Positions 1-5,834 of a stretch of DNA of 15,126 bases are shown here, piece after piece. The translations under genes were made by a program, and so were the position numbers. The notes beneath the pieces are model-generated. The model was not told the origin of the DNA. It made no database searches and saw nothing but the letters and a program-made list of their open reading frames with translations. How positions within the stretch are numbered: the stretch's first letter is position 1; every line of letters begins with the position of its first letter. The stretch comes from UBA10518 sp022837185 (GTDB taxonomy: Bacteria > Desulfobacterota > Desulfobulbia > Desulfobulbales > Desulfobulbaceae), in assembly GCA_034007705.1 (NCBI GenBank), contig JAVEQK010000043.1, positions 1 through 15,126 on the forward strand, read 5' to 3'.

Positions 1-117
1 TATATATTTGAACAGCTGCCGCTGGCTTCTTCACTGGAGGACTACGAGGCCCTGCTGCCGTGGAATGTTACTCCGAAGCAATTGAATGTGCCGGATAGCC
101 TGGGTGTGGTTGCTTAG
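1..117 (+). CDS. IS66-family transposase TnpC, C-terminal end only
   Basis: Thirty-eight codons in frame 1 read as the end of an IS66 TnpC transposase. They contain the pattern IFEQLPLASSLEDYEALLPW, which matches the conserved C-terminal domain of IS66 transposases (an F-x-x-LP-x-A segment followed by a D-E-ALLPWN motif). The catalytic DDE region would lie upstream of the window. The stop codon falls only 8 bases before the presumed IS terminus, as is common in this family. Whether the full transposase is intact cannot be judged from here. Confidence 0.8.
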   Translation, partial: YIFEQLPLASSLEDYEALLPWNVTPKQLNVPDSLGVVA

Positions 118-125
118 GCGCTTAC
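1..125 (+). mobile_element. Right end of an IS66-family insertion sequence (partial)
   Basis: The window opens inside an insertion sequence whose left part lies outside. The transposase reading frame ends with TAG at 115-117. Eight bases later the sequence GGCGCTTAC ends at 125. Its reverse complement begins GTAAGCGCC, and IS66-family terminal repeats typically begin GTAAGCG, so 125 is the probable IS boundary. The next eight bases, ACTAATAC (126-133), would be the target duplication expected for this family, but the matching copy on the far side is not visible. The IS probably inserted beside or into the gene whose remnant follows. The family call is firm from the protein end; the exact boundary is inferred. 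Confidence 0.7.
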
Positions 126-261
126 ACTAATACTCAGATACGACGAGTTCTCCCGCGATCTGGAAATCAGGAAGGTCAACTTTTTCTGCTGCAACAGGCA
201 CTACCTCCAGTGGTGGCAACGGAGGCACTCGGAGGAATACCGCAGGTTCAACCCTGATTGA
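126..261 (+). pseudogene. C-terminal remnant of an unknown gene next to the IS66 end
   Basis: The frame that carries the transposase stays open after its TAG, from 118 to a TGA at 259-261. From 139 it encodes a protein-like stretch of about 40 residues, beginning YDEFSRDLEIRKVNFFC and ending RRHSEEYRRFNPD. It is rich in Arg, Trp and aromatic residues and has a Cys-Cys pair. There is no start codon with a ribosome binding site in the stretch. The simplest reading is the 3' end of a gene separated from its beginning by the IS insertion. I do not recognise the family. The remnant could also be a chance open frame, since it is short. Confidence 0.35.
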
Positions 262-482
262 TCGGGGATTGCATATGCATCCAGCAGCTTTCAGGATGTT
301 CAACCCATACTTTCTTGATAATTGAATCAGATTCTGCCATAGTAAAAAGATTCGGCATCAACGAGAGTGACGATGAATTTTCCCGCATCCAGGTAAAGAC
401 GCAAACGTCCGGTTTTCACATGCCCGCATTGTCCGCTGCGGCATCAGACATGACGGGACATTATCCATGCCGTGAGAGAGTA
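262..482 (+). other. Non-coding or degenerate region upstream of the sigma/Lon gene group
   Basis: A reading frame in phase with the next gene stays open from a TTG at 258. Its translation up to residue 75 is rich in Ser, Cys and His with no recognisable pattern, and the TTG lacks a convincing ribosome binding site. I therefore treat this stretch as the upstream region of the next gene. It holds one weak promoter candidate, listed separately. Confidence 0.4.
315..343 (+). promoter_or_regulatory. Weak sigma-70-like promoter candidate for the upstream gene group
   Basis: TTGATA (315-320) matches the -35 consensus at five of six positions. A 17-base spacer separates it from CATAGT (338-343), a four-of-six match to TATAAT. 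It lies about 140 bases ahead of the first gene of the group, with nothing else promoter-like nearer. Such matches arise by chance in this A/T-richer stretch, so the call is tentative. Confidence 0.22.
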
Positions 483-896
483 ATGCCACAACCTGACCTG
501 TCAGTCCTGTCGGGATGCATCCGCAAACTGCCTCCCTCCCAATGGCAGGAAAGGATGCTTTTCTCCGGGGCTCCAGACCTTTACCTTCGGGAACAGACGG
601 GCTCTTTTCCCGCGACGTTCCGCAGTGGAAACAGCACCCATCCAATCTTTGTTCTGCGCCTCAGGGTCGCGGGTAATCTTGTCTGTCCCTGTTCCAGTTC
701 GGGATCGAAACGCCGGCAGCGGTACATCAGAAAAAACTGTTGCCTGGAACTTTCCGGCTGGACCACCGACCGCGATTCTTTTCTGGTTGAGCAATACCAC
801 TTCACTGTTCCGCTTGACGGCCGATTTGCCCGGCATCTCATGTTCCGGGGCCTGGTCCCCAGCACATGCCTTGCCGGCGGGGAGCACCGTTCTTGA
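483..896 (+). CDS. Small protein with weak MazF/PemK-like features, first gene of the sigma/Lon group
   Basis: A 137-residue soluble protein when read from ATG 483; the frame is open further upstream to a TTG at 258, so the start is uncertain. A purine-rich GAGAGAG lies just before ATG 483, but closer than ideal. Residues of about 50-125 look like a conserved fold. They contain HPIFVLRLRVAGNLVCPCSS, reminiscent of the RPALVLS...VVCPITS strands of MazF/PemK toxins, followed by a TDRDSFLVEQYHF stretch and FRGLVPSTCL. This is a pattern impression, not a proven family assignment. The stop codon TGA (894-896) overlaps the presumed TTG start of the next gene as TTGA, which suggests translational coupling and a shared role. 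It could be an RNase toxin, an RNA-binding regulator or an accessory of the sigma factor. No membrane segment or signal peptide is seen. Confidence 0.5.
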   Translation: MPQPDLSVLSGCIRKLPPSQWQERMLFSGAPDLYLREQTGSFPATFRSGNSTHPIFVLRLRVAGNLVCPCSSSGSKRRQRYIRKNCCLELSGWTTDRDSFLVEQYHFTVPLDGRFARHLMFRGLVPSTCLAGGEHRS

Positions 897-2005
897 GCGC
901 GGACGTCAACGCCGAAGCGATCCGCCTCTTCCGATCCTGGCTCGGGTCGGACCAGGGATACAGCCATCTTGTCCGAACAGCCAGTTCGATCTTCAGGGAA
1001 GCATCCCGCCATGCGGGCCTGAAAACAATCTTGCCTTATGATCTGCAGACCAGTTTTACCGACAAGGCCTGGGAGGATATCAGGAAGGATGTCGCGCACG
1101 ATTTCCTGGTGTTCCTGCTCGATGAGTTTCTCCCGGCCGTTGAAACGGACTCCACCCTGATGCAGGATCTTGTCACCGGGCGACCCCATCTTGTCCTGCA
1201 GCACGCATGGCTCCTTTTTCTCGGCCGGTGGAAGGATCGGGCCCGAAGCAAGGATCTCAACCCGCGGGGTTATTTGTACCGGAGGGTACGGGAATTGGTC
1301 GGCCGCGGCGATCAGTTCATTACCGCCGGCCAGGGTGCGGAAGGCATTGCCTATGCACCTTCCGTCCATCCGCCTCCGCTCACCGGCATAGTGTGGACTG
1401 GTGAGGACGAATCCTACAGCGGTTGGCCCGTACCACCGATGGCTGAGAGAAAGGCAGGCGGGAATGAACTGTATACCGCCCGCTTTCTGCTCCCTGCGGC
1501 CCTTTTTTTCCATGGAGAAGTCGTCCGGGCGGTTGGGGAGAATCTCTACGTGCCGGTGCGGGAGTTCGTCCGCTATCTCGCCTTTCATTTTCCTTGGCTG
1601 AACAGGCCATTGGCATCAGAACTCCCAGATGATGACAGTTTCCGAGGCGGGTCAGATTCCGACGGGCAGGGGATGGACGTAGAGGAAGTTATGGATCGCC
1701 GTTCATCCCTCGCCTCGATCGCTGCCCTGGCCGATCAGCTTATGTGCGATCTGGCCGATGAGGAATGCCGGGTGCTGGCTCTGAAGCTTGCGAATCCTGC
1801 CATGACCTACAGCGAGATTGCCGGGCAGCTTGGCCATCCGGATCATAACCGTTCCTACCGGGTCCACCAGCGAGCCTTGGCGACCATCAAACGTTTTTGC
1901 GACAACTGGCCGGGACCGCCGGTCGACGAGCTTCCCGAAGAGGTAAAGACGCGTTTCCTGGAAGAAGTGCTGAAGAGGTGCAAAAAAAGGCTTTCCTGCC
2001 CGTAA
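893..2005 (+). CDS. Large sigma-70-like transcription factor, putative target of the ZAS/Lon pathway
   Basis: About 370 residues from TTG 893, or 379 from ATG 866. I prefer TTG 893 because GGGGAG at 879-884 sits 8 bases before it and it overlaps the previous stop. The N-terminal part resembles sigma region 2: an acidic helical stretch (VAHDFLVFLLDEFLP) is followed by LNPRGYLYRRVRELV, like the RAYLYRIARN helix of ECF sigma factors. The C-terminal part, encoded around 1718-1920, resembles region 4. It runs LADEECRVLALKLANPAMTY, then SEIAGQLG and a basic helix with RVHQRALATIKRF, which forms the DNA-reading helix-turn-helix. Roughly 130 residues of unknown function separate the two, so the protein is almost twice the usual ECF length. 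The ZAS protein encoded next is the natural anti-sigma partner, and release by the downstream protease is inferred. It could alternatively be a sigma-derived regulator that no longer binds RNA polymerase. Confidence 0.6.
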   Translation: MSADVNAEAIRLFRSWLGSDQGYSHLVRTASSIFREASRHAGLKTILPYDLQTSFTDKAWEDIRKDVAHDFLVFLLDEFLPAVETDSTLMQDLVTGRPHLVLQHAWLLFLGRWKDRARSKDLNPRGYLYRRVRELVGRGDQFITAGQGAEGIAYAPSVHPPPLTGIVWTGEDESYSGWPVPPMAERKAGGNELYTARFLLPAALFFHGEVVRAVGENLYVPVREFVRYLAFHFPWLNRPLASELPDDDSFRGGSDSDGQGMDVEEVMDRRSSLASIAALADQLMCDLADEECRVLALKLANPAMTYSEIAGQLGHPDHNRSYRVHQRALATIKRFCDNWPGPPVDELPEEVKTRFLEEVLKRCKKRLSCP

Positions 2006-2047
2006 CCCTGAGTGAGAGAATGAAAACCCTTTCCGTTATGAAACTGT

Positions 2048-3157
2048 ATGGACAAATATATCAATGATGCCATAGCCTGGCTTCGGGCTTGGCGTCACCG
2101 CTGCTGTCCGCCGTCCGCCGTTCTGCATGGCCGCCTCGACGTCCAGCTCCGGGAGCACCTGCAGCTCTGCCCCTGGTGTCGGCAGGACCGGGAAGACGGT
2201 CCACTGGATATCGTTATTCCTGCTGTTGGACAGCAGTTCCCCGATCAGCCGGAAGCAGCGCCCGGCCAACTCTGGTCTCTCGCCCCCGGGCTTGCCGACT
2301 GGGGACCGAAGGGCAGGTATTACACTCCGCCGGTCGTGCTGATCGTCAACCGTCCCGACGAACATGCACTGACCGTAATCCAGACCTATGATGATCCCCT
2401 TTTCGCCGGTACCGGTGATTTGGCCCTTGACAACGGCCTGAACGGTTTCGCCCAGCCTTGGAATCGCTATACGGTCAGGCGCACGGATCTTGGCTATTAT
2501 CTGGGGCGTATAACCGAGGGCCTGCTTCGGAAGCTGCGGCAATTACCGCCCGTCGAGGAAAAAGCCCCTGAAACCGGTTCCCTTCTCTGGTTTTTCCGCC
2601 AGATGGAAGTGGAAACCGGTTTCTTCTTTGCCGCCGCTGCCGTGGCCGACCTGATGATCAGGTACGAACGGGAGCATGACCGGCCTGAAAATATCCTTCG
2701 TTACGAGAGCCTGGAGGAAATGAACGCCGACCTCCGCCATCTGCCCCTTGTCTTTCCCTCGCTATCCGGCCGGGATCTCACTCCTCTCCTGGTCCTGGCC
2801 CGGTCCCATCCGGCGGACGACCTCCTGCCCCTCGTTGCCGCGGAAGCGGGGGACAGGGTGATCGCCCTTGTCTTCACCGTGGAGAGCGGTCGCATTACCG
2901 GTGTAACCGTTAGGGACCTGTTGGTCGATCATCTATCCCTCTCCGGGGACATGCTGCACCTCAGCGGCACCATGTCGGAACCCGCCGATCCCGGCCTCGA
3001 CTTTTTCTTTTTCTGGCAGGTGGGGGAACAGCTCATTGAACCGGTTCCCGGCCAGGCCGGCTTTGAGGACGATGTCTTCTGGGCGGCCTTTCCAGTCCAT
3101 GACGTAACGGAGCCGATGCAGGGCAGCCTGGTTGTCCGCATCCTCGACCAACGGTAA
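2048..3157 (+). CDS. ZAS-type zinc-binding anti-sigma protein with long soluble C-terminus, presumed protease substrate
   Basis: 369 residues. The N-terminus carries the zinc anti-sigma (ZAS) signature: Cys20, then His37-x3-Cys41-x2-Cys44 in REHLQLCPWC. In that family this motif binds zinc and clamps the cognate sigma factor. There is no transmembrane helix, so it is a cytoplasmic anti-sigma rather than an envelope sensor. Residues of about 96-160 (PPVVLIVNRPDE..., GDLALDNG, PWNRYTV) look like a small beta-barrel, possibly SH3- or MazF-like, followed by helices and another beta-rich segment to the end. It lies 42 bases after the sigma gene and 12 before the protease gene. By analogy with CalpT of the CalpL-T-S pathway, I infer it is cut by the protease to free the sigma factor. 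No good ribosome binding site precedes ATG 2048. A 15-codon frame (2020-2067) with GAGAG before its ATG overlaps the start and may couple translation. Confidence 0.62.
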   Translation: MDKYINDAIAWLRAWRHRCCPPSAVLHGRLDVQLREHLQLCPWCRQDREDGPLDIVIPAVGQQFPDQPEAAPGQLWSLAPGLADWGPKGRYYTPPVVLIVNRPDEHALTVIQTYDDPLFAGTGDLALDNGLNGFAQPWNRYTVRRTDLGYYLGRITEGLLRKLRQLPPVEEKAPETGSLLWFFRQMEVETGFFFAAAAVADLMIRYEREHDRPENILRYESLEEMNADLRHLPLVFPSLSGRDLTPLLVLARSHPADDLLPLVAAEAGDRVIALVFTVESGRITGVTVRDLLVDHLSLSGDMLHLSGTMSEPADPGLDFFFFWQVGEQLIEPVPGQAGFEDDVFWAAFPVHDVTEPMQGSLVVRILDQR

Positions 3158-3169
3158 GAAAAACGCACA

Positions 3170-5266
3170 ATGGATGGTCACTGGCACAGACTCGAGATTC
3201 TGCTGCGCAACTGCCCTGAGGTGGCCGGCTCGGTTCTGCGCGCTCCCTGTCCGGAGCTGCCGCCCGGCAAAGGTGACCTCGACCGGTTGGTATCCATGGC
3301 GGCATCGGCCGGCCTGAAATTTCTGTTGCGCAAGCACGTGCTCAGTTGCCTGGCCCTACCCGGATGGCGGGAGAACGAAGCCGCCTGTGACAACCTCGCG
3401 AGACTGCTTAATGAGTACGGCAATTCAACGCCTGTCGACCTTCTCCATTCCATGGCATGGACCTGCCTTCCCGTTCCGGTTTGCCAGGGGAACAGGGTGA
3501 CGATCGTCTGGTTTCTCCTGGGCTGCCAGGCGGAGCAGTCAGGCCCGGCGGTCAGCATTTTCCTGCCGCCGGTGCCGGCTCCGGAAGCTGTCGAGGCCAT
3601 GGAATCGGCGGCAAAGGCCGTTTATAACTTGGATCCGGAATTCCGAAGAGTCTTTCGTTGCTGTTCCCTACAGGATGTCCTGGATGAGCCGGTCCACGGC
3701 CGGTCACTCGGCCTGGCCTTTGGCCTGGCCATGGCTTTGCTGAGCGAGAACGCCTCCTGGGTAGCAAATTGTCACGCCACCGGCGAACTTTCGCCGCGGG
3801 GTGAAATTCTACCGGTCGGCCGGGTACAGGAAAAGTGGGCCGCCGTCCGGTACCGGGCTCGCATTTTTCTCCATCCTGAGGAAGGCATTTCCGCGAAGAC
3901 AGAAGAGAACCAGGTTGCCTGTCGAACACTCACTGACGCCCTGTTCATCCTCCGCCTCGCCGCTGGCGGGATGTCCCCCGACAAGGCTGCACTGTACAAG
4001 GTCTGCGCTCATGACGGGCTCCTGCTCTTGCGGAATCTGCAGGACTTGCCCGCCTCTTTTTTCGAGTTGCCCCAGGTCCGAGAGCAGCTCCAGGAAATGG
4101 CCGGCAACCCGGCGGTCTTTCTGGGTCCCATGGCTGATGCCCTGACCGCCGCGGCTGCTCACAATTATCCGGGCGGCCCATCTCTTGCCGATCTGCTGAC
4201 GCCTACCGATATTGAACGACTGGCCGCCGGTCACCCCGATCTGGACTTCTGTGCATTCAAGTGGTGTATCGGGTCCATCAGCCTCGCCAACCACCGGGGC
4301 GACATCCAGGGCGCAGAACCCTGGAGGACGCCGGCGGAACGTCTTTTGGAGCGGGTTCATGACGACGACAAATTGGAGTACTTGAACCACCGTTTTGTCG
4401 GGGAGCGGTTCAACCGCTATGACTTCCGGCCGGAAATTCCGGCCGACATCGCCGCTCTCCTGGAAATTGAGGAACGGAGACAGGCTGTCTCGCCGCGGGA
4501 GAACCGCAATCTGGGCGCGATCTACGGAACCATCGCCCAGAATTTCGGATTCTGTGGCCCGGTATACCTTGCGGAGCTCCGACGGTATGCCAGGCTGGCC
4601 ATTGCCGCCTTCGGCTCCAGGCACCGGGTCGAGACCTTGCGCCCCAGAGCCTATCTCATCTACGGCCTGCTCGATGGTGGCCTGTTGGATGAAGCGGCGG
4701 TCAGGCTAAACGACTACCTCGGCATCCCGGAAAACTCCAGGCCAGAGGATGTCCTCGCCAAGTTGGCGGAGCTTGTTGGTAATAACCCCGCCGACCATGC
4801 GTACCAGGCGGCGGTCACCAGCAGAGCCTTGGCTGATATCGGCCGGGAAGGAATAACCCTGGGCAGTCGGGGCCTGCTGTCCCTGGTCGCCGGGAAAACT
4901 TTTCAGGGCATGGAGCATCCCTGGCAGTTGACCGCTCTGAACCTGGGCAGACTGTATCTGCTGACCGGCGAGGAAAAAAATACCGAGCGGCTGTTGCGGC
5001 ACGCCGTGGACATCTGCCATTACGGGGAGACGACCATGCAGGTCATGTCCTTGCTGCCCCTTGCCGAACTGCACTGGATGGGTGTAGCCAATTCATCGGA
5101 TTATATTCTGGCAGGGGAAATCGGAAAGTTACTGCGGGGGAGCCCGGACCTGAACCGGGCGCATTTTCAGGTGCTTTTCCGGGAGCCGGCCCAACCCGAC
5201 CCGCGGGCTATGTTGGCCGCCGTTTATGCCCTGCGGCACACCCTGTTTCCCTTCAGCTACCGGTGA
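3170..5266 (+). CDS. Lon-type (S16) Ser-Lys protease with TPR-like C-terminus, no AAA+ or SAVED domain
   Basis: 698 residues. The proteolytic core is clear: HGRSLGLAFGLAM matches the DGPSAGVAM box of Lon with Ser179 as nucleophile, and ATGELSPRGEILPVGRVQEK matches the TGEITLRGxVLPIGGLKEK box with Lys222 as general base. Ser and Lys are 43 residues apart, the same spacing as Ser679 and Lys722 in E. coli Lon. No Walker A or B motif is present, so it is not an ATP-driven unfoldase. It must act on a specific or exposed target, most simply the ZAS protein encoded 12 bases upstream. After residue ~270 the protein is helical; residues of about 480-690 have the alternating Ala/Leu/Tyr pattern of TPR-like repeats (for example HPWQLTALNLGRLYLLTGE). 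I see no SAVED, CARF or transmembrane segment, unlike CalpL. Activation may come through the helical domain, as TPR-CHAT is activated by binding gRAMP, but this is inference. Confidence 0.78.
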   Translation: MDGHWHRLEILLRNCPEVAGSVLRAPCPELPPGKGDLDRLVSMAASAGLKFLLRKHVLSCLALPGWRENEAACDNLARLLNEYGNSTPVDLLHSMAWTCLPVPVCQGNRVTIVWFLLGCQAEQSGPAVSIFLPPVPAPEAVEAMESAAKAVYNLDPEFRRVFRCCSLQDVLDEPVHGRSLGLAFGLAMALLSENASWVANCHATGELSPRGEILPVGRVQEKWAAVRYRARIFLHPEEGISAKTEENQVACRTLTDALFILRLAAGGMSPDKAALYKVCAHDGLLLLRNLQDLPASFFELPQVREQLQEMAGNPAVFLGPMADALTAAAAHNYPGGPSLADLLTPTDIERLAAGHPDLDFCAFKWCIGSISLANHRGDIQGAEPWRTPAERLLERVHDDDKLEYLNHRFVGERFNRYDFRPEIPADIAALLEIEERRQAVSPRENRNLGAIYGTIAQNFGFCGPVYLAELRRYARLAIAAFGSRHRVETLRPRAYLIYGLLDGGLLDEAAVRLNDYLGIPENSRPEDVLAKLAELVGNNPADHAYQAAVTSRALADIGREGITLGSRGLLSLVAGKTFQGMEHPWQLTALNLGRLYLLTGEEKNTERLLRHAVDICHYGETTMQVMSLLPLAELHWMGVANSSDYILAGEIGKLLRGSPDLNRAHFQVLFREPAQPDPRAMLAAVYALRHTLFPFSYR

Positions 5267-5273
5267 GGACCTT

Positions 5274-5345
5274 GGTCTGGAGAATGAAAATAGTCCATTT
5301 CGATGATTTTTTTCCTCAACGGAGAAAAAAAGTCGAAATCAGACC
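5274..5345 (+). promoter_or_regulatory. Nested inverted repeats (structured intergenic element) before csx20
   Basis: Three pairings nest around one centre. GGTCTG (5274-5279) pairs with CAGACC (5340-5345). ATTTCGA (5297-5303) pairs with TCGAAAT (5333-5339). A run of seven T (5307-5313) pairs with seven A (5325-5331), leaving an 11-base apical segment. No T-run follows on either strand, so this is not a standard intrinsic terminator. It separates the sigma/Lon genes from the Csm operon. It could be an RNA structure that attenuates read-through, or an operator. It is followed by a strongly A-rich tract (5348-5363), which could act as an UP-element. Confidence 0.5.
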
Positions 5346-5365
5346 GTAAAAAAAATAAAAAAAGT

Positions 5366-5390
5366 ATTGTACATGAACAATAAATTCATG
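5366..5390 (+). promoter_or_regulatory. Overlapping dyads directly upstream of the csx20 ribosome binding site
   Basis: ATTGT (5366-5370) and ACAAT (5377-5381) form one dyad with a 6-base centre. CATGAA (5372-5377) and TTCATG (5385-5390) form a second with a 7-base centre. The second dyad ends at the first base of the GGAG ribosome binding site (5390-5393). Either could be a repressor or activator operator, or mutually exclusive RNA hairpins controlling access to the csx20 start. No bound factor is known. Confidence 0.35.
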
Positions 5391-5403
5391 GAGAATGAAA
5401 CAA

Positions 5404-5793
5404 ATGCCCGACCTGTTTCTCCTGTTCAACCACGCCATAACCAAGCTCCAAGAAACCGGCGCCCGGCAGGATCTCAATATTGATCGCATCGTTTCTCCGC
5501 CTGCGGCAGTACAGGAACTGTGGTCCAATGTTCCGCCGGAACTCGAGTCGCTTGCCCCGTACCTGCGGTTGGTTCTGCAATGGCTGGAGGGAGAAGCCCG
5601 TCCGGGCGATTATGTGCTGGTGCAGGGAGATTTCGGGGCCTGCTGCCTCGTGGCCCGCCATGCTAAGGACCTTGGCTGCATCCCGATCTATTCCACCACC
5701 TACCGCCAGGCCGAGGAGCGGCACCTGCCCGACGGCCGGGTACAGCTGACCCATACCTTCAATCATGTCCGCTTCCGGAGCTACGAATTGTGA
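5404..5793 (+). CDS. csx20: Csx20-family ring nuclease (cOA-degrading off-switch)
   Basis: 129 residues from ATG 5404. I prefer this start to ATG 5395 because GGAG (5390-5393) is 10 bases from 5404 but touches 5395, and the family typically begins MPxLFLLFNH. Recognisable segments are LFLLFNHAIT at the N-terminus, VPPELESLAPYL around residues 43-54, GDYVLVQGDFGACCL (69-82), IPIYSTTYRQ (93-102) and FNHVRFRSYEL at the C-terminus. Csx20 proteins occur with type III CRISPR systems and have been reported to act as ring nucleases that linearise cyclic oligoadenylates and so limit effector activation. It is the first gene of the Csm operon as read here, 41 bases before the csx1-like gene. The product is small, cytoplasmic and without membrane segments. 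The family call is strong; substrate ring size cannot be read from the sequence. Confidence 0.85.
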   Translation: MPDLFLLFNHAITKLQETGARQDLNIDRIVSPPAAVQELWSNVPPELESLAPYLRLVLQWLEGEARPGDYVLVQGDFGACCLVARHAKDLGCIPIYSTTYRQAEERHLPDGRVQLTHTFNHVRFRSYEL

Positions 5794-5834
5794 TCCGGAG
5801 CTAAAAACCGGTTTGACGGGGAAGGAGACAAAAC

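Noticed and set aside
258..482. N-terminal extension of the first small gene from TTG 258
   Set aside because: The 75 extra residues look non-coding (Ser/Cys/His-rich without pattern), and no ribosome binding site precedes the TTG. ATG 483 was used instead, with some doubt.
581..1588. 335-codon open frame on the minus strand opposite the sigma-like gene
   Set aside because: The + strand frame has sigma region 2 and 4 patterns, a GGGGAG box and operon-like spacing. The minus frame has none of these and an Arg/Pro/Gly-rich translation.
2020..2067. 15-codon leader peptide gene before the ZAS gene
   Set aside because: It has a GAGAG box and ATG but is too short to support as a gene; mentioned only as a possible translation-coupling device.
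3809..4624. 271-codon open frame on the minus strand inside the protease gene
   Set aside because: It lies opposite the Lon catalytic box and the following helical part, which are clearly coding; no ribosome binding site or recognisable motif.
5274..5345. A CRISPR repeat or attachment site between the Lon gene and csx20
   Set aside because: The element is a single nested inverted repeat, has no second copy in the window, and shares nothing with the repeat at 15091-15126.
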